Shown here one piece after another: positions 11,083-23,985 of a stretch of DNA of 64,000 nt (position 1 is its first letter; each line of letters begins with the position of its first letter). The position numbers and the translations under genes were made by a program. This DNA comes from Progne subis subis. Taxonomy: Eukaryota; Chordata; Aves; Passeriformes; Hirundinidae. The notes beneath the pieces were generated by a model. That model saw nothing but the letters and a program-made list of their open reading frames with translations, had not been told where the DNA came from and did no database searches. The stretch spans positions 17,940,893 through 18,004,892 of the forward strand of contig JAKJHU010000030.1 in assembly GCA_022316685.1 (NCBI GenBank). Reading direction: 5' to 3'.

Positions 11083-12184
11083 AAAGTTCATATTTGTATT
11101 CGTGAACTAAAGCAAGAAACTTTCTTGCATAAGAAAATTCCCACAACTAGCTGGCCATCTCCAGCAACAGCATTGCAAGACACCAATGTGTGAGTTGTAA
11201 CACATCCCACTTGCACAGGGACATTTATTTAGTGATGCAACAAACACAATCTGGAACTCACTGAGTCATCTCATTAAAACCTGTGTTACCACTTTTACAA
11301 GTTGACTAATCAGACTAGACCTCCACTTCAAAGAAAGAGCATTTTAAATCCTAAATTGCAACAAATTACACTTACCACAACATAAGATATTTCAAGGGTA
11401 TCTGCTAGGGGCTGACACTTAGGGAAAGTGAATATTATGTTTGTCATTAGGGTGATATTGCAAGCGTCGGTTATTGACTGAGCACTCTTATAAAGAAATA
11501 ATTTGATTCAAGGAAATGTTCCTATTAATTTCTATTGTAAATCAACCATATGGATCAATGATTGTCTAATTCAGCTCTACTTTAGCAATATAGCTGCTTA
11601 ATCCTCTGGGCTGGTGGGTAAATATGGATTGGACTATCCAAAACACAAGACAAACAAAATTTTAGTTTATTTATAAAACAAACAAATGAAGTGCAAAGCT
11701 GGTAACTGAACAGAATGACAAAAAGAGTTTGTTCTTTAATTATTTCCTAAGCAAATGAAGAGTTATCTGAAGAGTCCAGGCCCTTGCAGCATGCAGACTT
11801 GGAGGGACTTCTATCTGTCTGCTGACGTGGATCTGCAAGACAAGTTCAGGTACTCTTGAGACTCTGCTATGTCTTTGCTATCAGCTGTCCTCTCTAAAAT
11901 GCCTTGCAAGAGAACATTAGACAATCCAGGTGTTTTAATCACATAGGCTTGAGATTTTGCAAATGAATGTAAAATAGACAAAAATAAAAACTAAACATTG
12001 TATAAAAAAATAAGAAATGAGCAATAGATTTTCCACAGTAGTGATAGTAACATAGAGTACTCGAACATATACTTATGTGATCACTGAACTCCAGTTAGAG
12101 CTATTATTAAATTCAACCACTCTGAGGATATAGAAAACATAATTATGAAAAATTGTTAGATAATAGGACAACATGATGTAGTAG
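11083..12184. other. Single-copy AT-rich DNA
   Basis: No gene or repeat family was recognised in this stretch. Confidence 0.55.
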
Positions 12185-12445
12185 CATGCTCTTGCAGCCC
12201 AGGAATCCAACTTTGTCTTGGGCTGCTTCAAAACCCACAGGGACAGCAGGTTGAGGAATATATAATATATATTCTTCCACTATATTCTGCTCTTATGAGA
12301 CCCCACCTGGAGTCCTGCATTCTACTCTAGGGCTCACAGCATAAAAAGAACATATACCTGTTGGAGTGTGTCCAGAGGGACACAAAGATGATCAGAGGAC
12401 TGAAACAGTTCTCCTAAGGAAGCAGGCTGAGAGACATTCAGATGG
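12185..12445 (+). mobile_element. CR1 LINE fragment, reverse-transcriptase 3' region
   Basis: The plus strand carries the CR1 segment coding for the end of ORF2, with phrases such as 'TGAGACCCCACCTGGAGTCC' and 'GATGATCAGAGGACTG'. It lacks both the 3' UTR end and the 5' part. Because CR1 normally truncates only at the 5' end, loss of the 3' end implies later deletion or decay. Confidence 0.9.
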
Positions 12446-12653
12446 CAAAGATACAGATTCTAATTAGCTTCATACTGTAAGAAAACTTGTGATTTCACGT
12501 CTGTCTGTTGGTGGGGTAACACTGAAAAATGTTTTACCAAACTTGTTTTTGTTCAGATGGCACAGTCCACCAAGCCCACCAAGAAAAACCCTGTCATTAT
12601 ATATGTGATTATGCTCATACTGGTTTTTCTGTGTTAAAATTAAATGTGCTCAT

Positions 12654-12655
<2 letters not shown>

Positions 12656-12711
<56 letters not shown>
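12656..12711. repeat. (TA)n(CA)n compound microsatellite
   Basis: About eighteen TA units are followed by about ten CA units. A compound tract like this is expected to be polymorphic, and the TA part can extrude a cruciform. Confidence 0.95.
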
Positions 12712-12712
12712 C

Positions 12713-15000
12713 ACAATTCACTGCATACATATCCTGATCAATAAAGCAAAGTTTTTGTTTTGAATGGATGAGCAGCTGCAGATTGGAGGTAGATGGTGTA
12801 GACTAGAATTTAAACGAAAATACAGGGCTATTCTGAATATTTCAGAAAGTAGTTAGGTACACTGGGATACTTTGCTATCTAAATGTTTATAAACTCCGTG
12901 TAAAAAATTGGCTTTGCTGAGAATTGTAATCGAAAACCTACTTATTTCCTAGATTCATCTTTCAGATTCACTAGACATTACTGGTATTAAAAGCATGAGA
13001 AATGCATGAATTGTAGTAGGATTGTACTGCTCTGATATCTTATGCCAAACTGCACCAGTTTGGGGAAGTTTATGAGAAACTTGCAGCAGCTGAATGTATG
13101 GCATAATAGCCCAATGATCAGATTACCATTCAAAGATTAACTCAGGGCTGGAAGCAAGAGATTTACTTCTCTCTAAGTCTGTGCTGTAATTTTTTTTTTA
13201 TAGACAAAATTGTTACCAGTCGTTTTCTAAATCCTCTTTACTTCCAGCCTAAAACTGCCTCCTGCATCAAAGGATTCTATCAGATAATTACAATATGAAA
13301 TGGAATGTATTCCATCTTCGCAATTTTCAGTTCATCACATTTCTACTTCATTTAACTCCCTCACATATGTTCGCTATGAAAAAAGGGAAACAGAATTCTT
13401 CGTCTGACCTTTTCCAGATTATACAATATGCGTACATTTTGTCTTATGACTTAATTTACTTATTTCCTTTCCGTAGTAAACAACTCTGTGGTTTTCACTT
13501 CTTCTTTAGCTTGATATTTATTCCAGGTTATTGGACCTTTGTCAACACTTCTCAGGTTCCCTAGCTGTACTAGAGTATCCTCCTTAAGACGAAATGAAGA
13601 AAAACATACTCCATTCAAAATGAGGTCACTTATTGCATAACAAAGTAATGATACTGTCATTCTTTGCTTTCATTTGAATGATTCATTTTATTTGTGGGGG
13701 GGTTTTTTCTGAATATGAAAGTAAAACAAGGATCTCTACTGATTTTTTGTGTCAATTTAGTATATAACTAGGTGAATTTTATTACTGTATTATGCACTAC
13801 TTTACATTTATCAACAGTTGGTTATATCTGGCATTTTCTTGATTGCTAAAAAAGCTTATTCGAATTTTTGTGTTTTCTCTCAATCATCTCTAGGCTTGAC
13901 TAACCTGTCTATTTTGTGTCACCTATGAATCATTCTGTATTCTTACTAAATAATTCTAAATGAAAGGTTTTCATAATACTTAATGTAAAGTGCAAGTACA
14001 AAATGCTACATTTGGTTAGATAATCACTACATTAAAGTTTGATTCATCCCTTGTGTAATTTCAGTGACACAGTTAGGATTTTACCAGGAAGCTTCTAGCC
14101 CAGCTACAATGTTACATGTATTTGTGCAGAAAAAATATTAGTAATTGACTTGGATCCTGATTCAGGATGCCATTTGATGTAAAACCAGAGATACTAGTAA
14201 CTGACTCAGATCCCAATGAAAGGTGCCATTTGAAGTTAATGGCTTCTGAATATTTTCAAATGTTATATTGAACAAACACAAAATCATTCAGAACTGCTTC
14301 GAGCTGCTCGTCCCATACATCCCTTCCCTGTTCCTCCCTAATCCAGACTGCCATGTTCTTAAACATGGAAAAAATGGTGCTATTGGGACAGAGAGTTAAA
14401 ACTACGTATGTCAGAAACAAAAGACAACCAACAACTGTTCTTACACTTTGAGGATTGCAGACAAAAGTAATGTAAGAATTTTAATAAACATGTGAGAGCA
14501 AAAGAACAGAACTCCAGACTTCTACTGAAATCATTGACAGGATTACTTCAACAGGTTTTACATTGTGTAGACACTGTTGAAGTGCCTCTGTGTTCATTTT
14601 TTTGTACGAGTGTATAGTTCCTTTAAGAGATGACACAAATGTAGTGGAATTAATGTTTTATGAAAGATCAGATCTTAATCTTGGGATTGGAAAAACTTGG
14701 AGATTATTTACTGCAAATCAGCATCATAAAACTGCATCACTTCACATGGTATTCACATCATTCAACGTAATTATGAGCAACAACTGAATGCTGGCTAATG
14801 TCCTTAGGATGCAAATTGGAGGCTGCCTTTGTTTGGAAAGACAGGTGTCTGCCAGGGAAAGCTGGAACTTCCCTTGCAATAGAAAATGTAAGCCCCTCCC
14901 TCCAAATTATTATAATTTTGCAATTAGGGGCTTTCAGGCAAAAATATGAGATAGGAATAACAGTTCTTTACTTGGAATATTAAAAATACAAATGTAGTAG
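12713..15000. other. Single-copy AT-rich DNA with an old 56-bp duplication
   Basis: No gene was recognised. At 14139-14182 and 14195-14239 two diverged copies of one segment are visible (both run AGTAA.TGACT..GATCC to GCCATTTGA.GT), offset by about 56 bases. Frames of 60-90 residues here resemble nothing known. Confidence 0.5.
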
Positions 15001-15100
15001 TAAAAACAAAAGAAAACAAAACAAAAGGAAAAAAACCCCAAACCAAACAAACAAACAAACAAATAAAAAAAACCCCACAAGCAAACAAATAAACCACAAA
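15001..15100 (-). repeat. A/C-only low-complexity tract
   Basis: About 100 bases of A with C interruptions on the plus strand and few G. It lies directly beyond the proposed 3' end of the minus-strand LTR starting at 15113. Confidence 0.8.
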
Positions 15101-15112
15101 TCCTAGAAACAC

Positions 15113-15203
15113 TGACAGAGTCAGAATACAACCTGACACCTTGTTGGTCAGGGTGTTGGTAGCAGTCCAAATAACTCCTCCTGGAGGAACATGAGACATG
15201 ACT
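15113..15203 (-). mobile_element. Outer LTR (minus strand), 3' part
   Basis: Once the inner LTR at 15204-15769 is removed, this segment continues the minus-strand LTR of 15770-16197. I place the end at a CA (plus-strand TG at 15113), but no matching target duplication was found, so the limit is uncertain. The last six bases, ATGACT at 15198-15203, are one copy of the inner element's target duplication. Confidence 0.45.
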
Positions 15204-15769
15204 TTAAAGAGTTAAGATTTTAGCTAAGGGTTAGAAGTAATTTATATTGATCAAGATGTAAGTTAGATTAGTAAATGGTAGGTTAATTATTATTAGATGC
15301 CCAAGCTAGAGCTAACTGTTATATTATGAGCTTGTTTATAGAAAAAGTGGAGTAAGTGAACCGTCATAAGAACAGATTGAAACCAGTAAGAACAATGGCC
15401 ACCACCTGGACTTGGTATCCATCAATCACGAAGCAGGGGACCTTGGACAGTGCCAGAGGGTCACAGAGACCTGATGAAGACTCTCCTGACTTCATCCTTT
15501 GAGACCACTGATCCAATTCGAGACCACCGACCCAATTCAAAAGAAGAACTGGGTGAAGGACTGATAGCCTCATTTTAATAGAGAGCGGGGATGGGAAGTG
15601 CTGGGGTTATGCATATGTATTGTATGTAAGATCTTCGAAAATAAATAGAGAGCACAGAGCCTTGTTCGGGGCGGCCACGCCTTTCGGAGATGACTCCCGT
15701 GCCGCCCGCCAGTGAATAAACATACCACTTTCTAACTTTAACTAGTGTCCGTGACTATATCGGTTTTCA
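15204..15769 (+). mobile_element. Inner solo LTR with 6-bp target duplication
   Basis: This 566-bp segment is flanked by ATGACT on both sides (15198-15203 and 15770-15775). Its ends are short inverted repeats: TTAAA at the start (probably once TGAAA) and TTTCA at the end. An A/T box at 15637-15647 and an AATAAA at 15715-15720 in a CpG-rich R region give a plus-strand promoter and poly(A) order. A 6-bp duplication is typical of class II (beta- or alpha-like) endogenous retroviruses. No internal retroviral genes are present, so this is a solo LTR left by recombination. It split the outer, opposite-strand LTR. Confidence 0.8.
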
Positions 15770-16197
15770 ATGACTCAAACAGATGTGGTTCTTTTGGAGT
15801 AGAGATGGTCCTGTAGAAGGGTCCAGTGGTGGCAAGATGGGTCTAGTCTTCCTCTGGGAAATTCAGTGGAAAACAGGCTGTCCTGCTGTGCTGAATTTCA
15901 GCTTTTATCCAGGTAGGAATGCTTGGCTCCTCCCACTGGGTGGAACATCTCACAATGGGATGATGGAATTTTATCAGTCATGTGGTGAACCTTAATGGCC
16001 CATTAACAGAAGATAACCCCTGGAGGGAGGATGGGTGGTGGAAGAGAAATATAAACACTGCCCCACCTGGTTTTAACAGGTGACCCATTAACAGAAAGGC
16101 ACCCACCCCCTCTCTCCCCAGAGTTAAAGAAAAACACCTCCTCAACCGGTTCCAACTGATTGGGAATAGAATACATCTTGCATTGCTGACCAAGACA
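15770..16197 (-). mobile_element. Outer LTR (minus strand), 5' part
   Basis: The minus strand starts TGTCTTGGTCAGCAATGC at 16197 and runs through U3-like sequence with two copies of a 'CTGTTAATGG' motif (plus-strand CCATTAACAG at about 15999 and 16086). It reaches a TATA-like GGATAAAAGC box at about 15900-15911 and an exonic-looking R region to the inner insertion. Two 'CCATTAACAG' copies suggest a U3 internal duplication. No coding sequence is attached. The family was not identified. Confidence 0.6.
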
Positions 16198-16330
16198 GAG
16201 GCCTTTATTATTCAGGTAGAACAGCTTTATTAATAAAGACATAACATTAAATAACTTTCAGCCTCCAAAGTGATCATATGTCAGAATTGAGACACAGACT
16301 TGCTTAGAAGAGACTTTTGCCTACCATGAA

Positions 16331-16413
16331 GTTTTGTTTTGGTTGGGGTTTTTTTGTTTTGTTTTTGTTTTGTTTTGTTTTTTGGTTTGTTTTGTTTTGT
16401 TTGTTTTGTTTTT
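16331..16413 (+). repeat. T/G-only low-complexity tract
   Basis: About 83 bases of TTTTG and GGTTTG words with no C and almost no A on the plus strand. Confidence 0.85.
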
Positions 16414-19400
16414 ATCAGATGGCAATTAATTAATTGTATCTTAGAGGATTTGAAGACTTCATATCTGGAAATGCTTAATATCAGGTACAAAATCCTCTTG
16501 ACATGGCAGTTACAATAAAGAGGATACTCCTGAACTCCAGCTCCAAGCCAGATCATATCCTTAGTTTATCAAAATTTCTGTCTGCCAGGTTTCAACACAG
16601 ATATCAGAATGCAACTGAAGAGTGTGTGCGGTACAAAGAACATTTTTTTTTTTTTTTTTCAGGCTGCATCCCCTAACTTTTTCAACTATTTCTATTATTT
16701 CTCTTGTTCAAACAATGACAGTTTCTCCCTTACCTGCAGCCTGCTGCCAGCTCTTTATTTGAAAATGCCCAAAGGGAGAGCTACAAGTGGTAGCTCTCCT
16801 GCCTCTGTGACTTTATCAGGGAGCAGATCCAGCTGGTGCTTGGCACATCCCTGCCTCCTCCATTCTGTGGTTTCTCAAGTGTCCTGTTTACACCAAGGCC
16901 AAGAGCACAAAGACGTAATAGGAGCTACCTCTGCTGGAATTCCTCCTCAAGTCCAAGTGCTACTTCTAGGACTGTTCTGACTCTAGACAGAGTAGGGACA
17001 GCAAAGACAGAGAACAAGTCTTCTAAAAGCTGAGGATCCAAGTACCATGTCATGGTCAAGATGACAGAACTTCAACTGCCTGTTGATCATTTTAAAAAGA
17101 ATTATAAATCCTTGCAGACCCCTGAAGACAGAACCACTGTGGTTTATGCAACTAATCTCTCTACAATATATCAAATACATAACACCAAATGCTGCTAACT
17201 GAAACAAACAGATCACTGCTCTTTCTCTCAATCAATCCCTTGTTCAAAGACAAGCTGCTGCATTCTTATGTTCATAGACTTGAAACTCCCAGTGTCTGAA
17301 CAAACAAGCAAGGGAAAAAACAGTTTAATAATTGGTCTGGACAATGCATAGGTTGTGGGGAGTGGACCAGTTTTCTTTTGGCAATGAGTGCCAATAACAT
17401 TTAAATCTAGATTACTTTTATATTATGAAATACTAAATAATTAAGGTTTATTCCTAGGGAAGCTGCAATAATAATAGTCATAATAAATTTATATCTCTAA
17501 CAGTAGGCATCTAAACCAACACAAGCTCCCTCAGTAGAAGCAGAGGTCTATTTGTCTATTCCTGAAGGAGGATTTGTTAATTTTATTTATATCCCCTGCT
17601 AATCTATTAACTACAGGGAGATCCTAGAATCTTAAATTGGGAGAGGAAATCCCATATTGGTATTCTGTGCTTGTATCAGAACATACCCATTTCAGAATTT
17701 CTGGGGAACTTATAGAGAAGATCTAAATTATTAATAAAATTATATGTATCACTTGGAATAGCTGCAGCTTCTGTAAAAAGCTTTTAATGTATTATTGCAA
17801 GAAAATTTAGCTACATTGAAAAAGACGGGGCTCTGAATTTTAGATCTCTTAAGAACTTAAAGGAAGACAATAGAGGGTCATGTTGAAGCATCAGGATAAA
17901 GGGAGTCTGAACACAGAATCAACACCGCTGAGTACCTCAATAACAACTTCATTTATAATTTAGTAAATAGAAAAGAGTAAGTAATGCTGAGAAGATCAAA
18001 ATGAGAGACATTGTCAACAGTGTAAGTTAACAATTTTGTGAAATTAATTGATCTAAAGAAATAGTGTAATAGCAATTGGATCAAGTTCAATAGTAACAAA
18101 GGCAAGATGTGTTAATTGAGGACTATTGAATTTCCAACTACGAGCTAAACAAGGTTAGATGAAATTACCAAGAAGAAAAAAAAAATCAAATGTATTTTAT
18201 AGCAAGACACAACATGATAATGTTTGACATTTCTTCTAGTATCTTCATCTGAAATATCTGTTTCATTACATGTCACACATTTAAGAGCATAAAAAGCCAT
18301 GAAATCAAGAAACCCATCAACTTTTTTTTTGTTGGAGAGTGTTAGAGAGCAGATGTACTGAACATTCAGATCACACTGAGCTGGGTCTACCAGTCAAGCA
18401 AAAGGAGAAGGAAAGGACGTGTTTTAGCTGGAGCTTTATGAAGACATGGCTTCCAGTAAAATTCCCTGAAGTTATTTTCTGTAGTATATTTCAGATACAT
18501 TCAGAGGTGGATCTGACTTCTACAGGCTGATGATGCTTCCACTTCGCAGCTGGTTGGCTCATCATTCTCAGTCTCTTGAGCATAAGGGGAAGACTTTACT
18601 GTTGCAGAGAAAGGTTTTTAATCAAGATGTGCCATCATCCATCTTCATCTTTAATGTGCTGGATCTGTCTTACTTATGAAGAACTTTAATGACCAAAAAA
18701 AAAAAAAAAAAAAAAAAGAGGTTTCATCAGGAATAGAATAGAGGACACTTTCTTTTTCATAAGGTTGTCTATCAAAAGAAATGTATGATCAGAAATGTTA
18801 AAAAAATCAGTGATTTATTTGCTAGTACCAGCTTTCAAACACATATCAGAAAGGCTTTATGCTTCTCTTCCAGTAACAGTGATCACACTGATTGCCAGTG
18901 TTGGTTTAAGTAATGAAGTTCTTGGCAATACAACCTTTTTACTCCTCTTGTTATGGGAAGGAAGAACAGGGATGGAGTGAGAGAGGCAGCAGTAACATTC
19001 TAAAAATAATCAGACATGTCAGACTGATACAGATGGTCAGCCTAAGAGAAGGGATTTCCATGGATAAGATCTTAGTCCTGCTTGAGAAAAGTGACAAAAT
19101 TTGCCAGTTCAGAATCCATTTTCAAATACTGTCATATTTTGCATAAGTTGTAGAAGTCTGCTCAGACTGGATGAACAAGTTCCCCTGAGCATTCTTAAAT
19201 ATCCGACATACCAATGCTCTTAGGATCCTATGACAAACACAGCTAGAAAGCCTTTTCCCTCCTTCTGAAAATATTAATCATTAACTTAAAACAAAATTTG
19301 TAGTCATCTAGGGGTATAAGATTTATCTGAACTTGTGGAAGTTCAAAGTGGCTAAAGCCTTCTGTATCTATGACTCCCACCAGCAGCACAATGTGAGCAC

Positions 19401-21788
19401 AGCAAAGGAGGCATTTTTGCATCAGTCCATGAAGCCGTGTGCCACCATTGGAGGCTGTTGAAGACAGAAATGCTTTAACAGTTTCTTTATGGAGTAGTGA
19501 AAATAAACTTGCAAGTAACTTCCTTCAGAGTATGCCTCTGTAGAATTCATGTCTTATTGATGGTATAAAAGATTTATTTTTTTTGCATTGTCTTTAGGAG
19601 CTGGTTTCCTAAATATATCATGGTAAAATAAATATATTATTTCAGAAGCGATCAGCCTTTTATATCTGTGTTATCTATACAGAAGCAGCTACAAACTGTG
19701 GTAAAGAACTGAAAGGCCAATATCTCTCAGTCTATTCCAGTTGTTTTCAATTTGCAATCTTCATTTCCCTGGAAATTCACTGTCAGCTTTTAAGAAGTCC
19801 ACAAAAGATGGAGAAGAAAACCCTATTTTCAGTCAGCCTATATAGGCCCAGAGTCTCCATAGAAGGAAGTTCCTCAGCCTCTATGGTCAGCACTGTTCCC
19901 GTGTCTGAACACTCCTTTCATGAAGATTCCTTCTTCCTTATACCTAATGAAAAATGCAATTTCTTTGCCTTGCCTCTTGTGCTTATCACTGTGCACCTGG
20001 GAGAATATGGCTTCACCTCCAGTGTAACAACACAATAGGCAGCTGTAGAAAGAAATAAGATTTCCTTTCAGTCTCAGTTTATTAATAAGCACAAATAAAA
20101 TTCATTCAAATAGATATCAAATTCGTGAATGAAGTTTAATGAGTTGCTCACTATTATTCATTTATTATGTCCTAAGTCACAACACTGATGTGCACACTCT
20201 ACCAACAAATTCAATCCTGTTGCATATTGGTACTTGCTGTCCCAGATTCATGAAGTGTGTTGCTTTAGCTCTGGTATATTTTGTGAAAGTATTCTGCCAC
20301 CTAAAGGAGATATTTCAGACAATATGTCCTCAAAATAGTAGGTTTGCCATGATTAATTGAGAGTATATGTAGTTATCCCAATTTTAATTTTATGATAAAA
20401 AGATTCAATTTTCATGCTCTGAAATTATTTCTCCCCCAAAAAGCCAATCCTTTACTGAAATTATTTTATTTCAGAAGGCTTCGTGGCCTCAGCCTCTCAG
20501 TACCTAATTTCCTCACTTTTAAAGTGTAAATGCCCTAGAATTAAAACAGTATTTGAGATTTTTGTCAATGACTTCAATGTCTCCAAATACTGATATTTTT
20601 TCAAGGCCTTGGGCTCCTGCTAAAAATTAATGGTTCTCAAAGTATTCAAAACAAATTCTCCATGTCCTTTGGCATTCTAAAGGACTATAGCTTTATCCCT
20701 AATTAAAAAAAAATTGTAGAATTTCAGAGATTGGCTGAAGGAAAGAGAAAAGGCCAACTTAAAAATACTCTGGACCCTGAGCCCAAACATGAAGGTAGAT
20801 GTAGAGATGTACAAATATAGAAAACTCTTCAGTTCCTTGACATATGGAGTAGTTCATTAAACCAGCTAATTGATAACAGACCTATTATTCATGCTTCCCC
20901 TAATGAGCCAAATACGCTTTACATTAATTCTATTGCCAGAGTTCCTTATTCCCAGCTGAAAGCAGTGACATCCAAACCAATGGTAGCCAGAAATATTCTC
21001 AAAGCCTAAAGTTCAGACAAAATCCTAAAATAAATGAGTTTTTACTCACCAGGTGAATCCAAATTGTGTTAAGTGAAAAGATTTGGGAGAAGGAAGAGAA
21101 AGGGTGGTAATTCAAATAGAACAGCATATTTATATTGTCTGATATTTTTCCATATTCTCACAATATAATTCTCACAACTTATATTTTTCTCAAAATTGTA
21201 TACATTTACAAAATCTCAAGCCAACATGATTAAAATATTCTCTACATTTCATTTGAAATGTAACATAAATTATATAAATTAGTTCAGAAGAGAAATTACA
21301 TTTAATAATTTATTTTCTTTTTTAGAAGACTGGAATAGCTATTTAGGTTTTTGCACTTGGGCGTTATGCAATTACTTACACTGAGATCCAATTTTCAGAC
21401 TTGCACAAAATAGAATTAAAACCTTCTCTTATTTTTATGTATATTTCAATAATCAGAGTTCTAAATAAATCTGTGAAGTTTCTAAGTAATTACAAGAATA
21501 CTGAGCTGTTATATCCATATTATCTCTTCCAGAATCAGTCATCAGTGGCCACATCATCCTTGTGATCCTGGGAGACCCTGCTTTTGCGGTTTCCAGGTTT
21601 TGTCTCTGTTGTCTTCAGTATGGCAAAATTAATTCATTTACCCAAAATACCAGTAAGGATACCAGTTCATTCTTGCCCAAAAATTTAAGAAAAAAGACTG
21701 ACTGATTTTTCGATATTCATAGGAACCACAGGCACAGGTAGCAAATGTACTGTCAGGCATCTCAGTTCTTTCTTCAATAAAACACTTT
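16414..21788. other. Long single-copy AT-rich stretch, no gene recognised
   Basis: More than 5 kb holds no recognised repeat apart from a T run at 16643-16659 and an A23 run at 18695-18717. Frames of up to about 120 residues (for example 16609-16980 on the plus strand) do not resemble known proteins. The absence of CR1 and LTR sequence over this length is noticeable compared with flanking regions. Confidence 0.55.
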
Positions 21789-21871
21789 GTGGGTTTTGGT
21801 TGTGGGATGTTTTTGTTTGTTTGTTTGTGGTTTTTGTTGTTGTTTGTTTTTGGTTTTTGTTGTTGTTTTTT
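21789..21871 (+). repeat. T/G-only low-complexity tract
   Basis: About 83 bases built from GTTT, GTTGTT and GGTTTTT words on the plus strand. Confidence 0.85.
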
Positions 21872-22427
21872 TAAATGCCTGGTTGATTCTTGCAGTGCAG
21901 AGATGAAATTCAGTTTGTATTTTTTAATGATGAAAGCAAAATGTCTACATTGACATTCAACATTGTATTTTTTGAAAGCTTATCAACACTTTTTATTAGC
22001 AAAACAATCCCATTTCATGTAGACAAGGCTAAGTTTTCCTTAAAATTGTAACAAAGTTGCTCATGGTTTCCTTCACTATTCTATATTTTGCACATACAGG
22101 CTTATTCTTTCCCTTAAAATCAGGGAAACTCTTCTTTTTACCAATATCTCTGTTAATTTCAGTTTTATGGTACCATCCACTTAACATGATGCAAGTGGCC
22201 ACTTTTTTCCTTTTCTCTTTTTATTGGTATAGATGTATTTATTTCAGAGGAAAATAAACCAAACACTTTGCATAGGTGTTTTTGGGGTTGTTTTTGGCCA
22301 TCATCATGCAGTTGCTTTAAATTTTTTTGACTATGAAGAGGGGTCAGACAGGAACACAGAGTAAAAAAATCTTAAAACTCTTAATATGCTGTACCAAGTC
22401 CCACCAAACAAACCTGTTGCTTGAGAC
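21872..22427. other. Single-copy AT-rich DNA
   Basis: Nothing recognised. The last 100 bases may contain decayed CR1 sequence, since the 5' edge of the next element is not sharp. Confidence 0.45.
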
Positions 22428-23199
22428 CAACGGTGTGAAGTTCAACACGGCCAAGTGCCGGGTCCTGCACTTCAGTAACAACTCCTGGCAGCACTCCAGG
22501 CTGGGGGTAGAGGGGCTGGAAAACTGCCCAGAGGAAAAGGATCTGGGGTGCTGGTCCACAGCCACCTGAACATGAGCCAGTGTGTGCCCAGGTGGCCAAG
22601 AAGGCAAAAGGCACCTGGTCTGTAACAGCAATAGCCAGCAGGACCAGGGAAGAGATTGTTCCCCTGTACTGGACACTGGTGACACCCCGCTTCAAGTGCT
22701 GTGTCCAGTTTTGGGGCCCCCAAAGGAAAACATTGATGGGTTGGAGGTGCTCAAGGCAACAGAGCTGAGGAAGGGTCTGGAACACAAATCTGAGGAGCAA
22801 CTGAGGGAGCAGGGGGTATTCAGCCTGGAGAAAAGGAGAATCAAGCGAGACCTTATCATTCTCTCTACAACTGCCTGAAAGGAGGCTGTATCCAGGTGGG
22901 GATCAGCCTCTTCTCCCACATAACAAGGGACAGAAAAAGAAGAGATGGCTTCACATTGCACCAGGAAAGGTTTACTTTGGATACTAAGAAGAATTTCTTA
23001 ATGGAAAATGTTATCAAGAATTGCAGCTGGCTGTTAAGAAAAGTGGTGGAGCCACCATCCCTGGAGGCGTTCAAGAAATAGCTGGACATGGCACTGAGTG
23101 TCATGGTCTATCTGACAAGGTGGTCTTCAGTCAAGGGAATCGAATCACTTGGTGATCTCAGAGGTCTTTTCCAATCTATTTGATTCTGTGATTCTGTAA
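22428..23199 (+). mobile_element. CR1 LINE, 5' truncated, with intact octamer tail
   Basis: The plus strand runs from the end of the ORF2 reverse transcriptase ('FNTAKCRVLHFSN' in translation, family FNKGKCRVLHLG) through the 3' UTR. It ends in two ATTCTGTG octamers at about 23182-23198. It is about 770 bp, frameshifted and inactive. Its tail faces the tail of the minus-strand CR1 starting at 23447. Confidence 0.93.
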
Positions 23200-23446
23200 A
23201 TCAGAAAAATTTTTGAAAGAAAATGAAAGTGCTCTCTATCTCCATGCAAACATACCAAAAGATTTTTTTTGTTTGCTTTGCACACAATCTGTATATAGTT
23301 AAGAAATAAACATCAGTTTCATAAAGGTCAATTTAATCTTCAGACTGCTGCTGTCTAAATGAGATACTTCTAAGGCTCAACAAGTACAAAGGATCTTACA
23401 TAGCCTTCTGAGGAAGTGTCAACAAATATGCAATGCAATTATAATT
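23200..23446. other. Spacer between tail-to-tail CR1s
   Basis: About 250 bases of AT-rich sequence with no recognised feature. Confidence 0.5.
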
Positions 23447-23985
23447 CAAATCAGAGAATAATCTGAGTTGGAAGAGATCAACAAGTATCATCAACTCCAA
23501 TTCCTGGTCTTGCACAGTACCATCCCCAAGGATCACACCATATACCTGACAGCATTGTCCAAACACTTCTTGAACTCTGTCAGGCTTGGTGCTGTGACCA
23601 CTTCCCTGGGCAGCCTGTTCCAGTGCCCACCCACCCTCTGGGTGAAGAACCTTATCCTGATATCCAACCTGAACCTCCCCTGACACAGCTTCATGCCATT
23701 CTCTTGAGTGTTGTCACTGGTCAGGAGAGAGAAGAGATCAGTGCCTGCCCTCCACTTCCCCCCATGGGGATGTTGAAGACCACATTGAGGGGTCCCCTCA
23801 ATCTCTTCTTCTCCAGGCTGGACAGACCAAGTGACTTCAGCTGCTCCTCCTCTGGCTTCCCCTCCAAGCCCCTCACCATCTTCACAGCCACCCTTTGTAG
23901 TCTCTCCAATAGCTTACATTAATATTAATTTATTTTATTGTAGCTCCCTAAGCTGCACATAGCACTTGAGATGAGGCAAGAACCT
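23447..23985 (-). mobile_element. CR1 LINE fragment, 3' end
   Basis: The minus-strand copy has the same wording as the elements at 4042 and 52749, including the complement of 'CTTGGTGCTGTGACCACTTC'. Its octamer end is decayed near 23447-23460, and its 5' limit is vague at about 23985. It is inactive. Confidence 0.92.

Noticed and set aside
22344..22800. Minus-strand frames of 83-139 residues over 22344-22800
   Set aside because: Antisense reading of a CR1 element, with no independent support.
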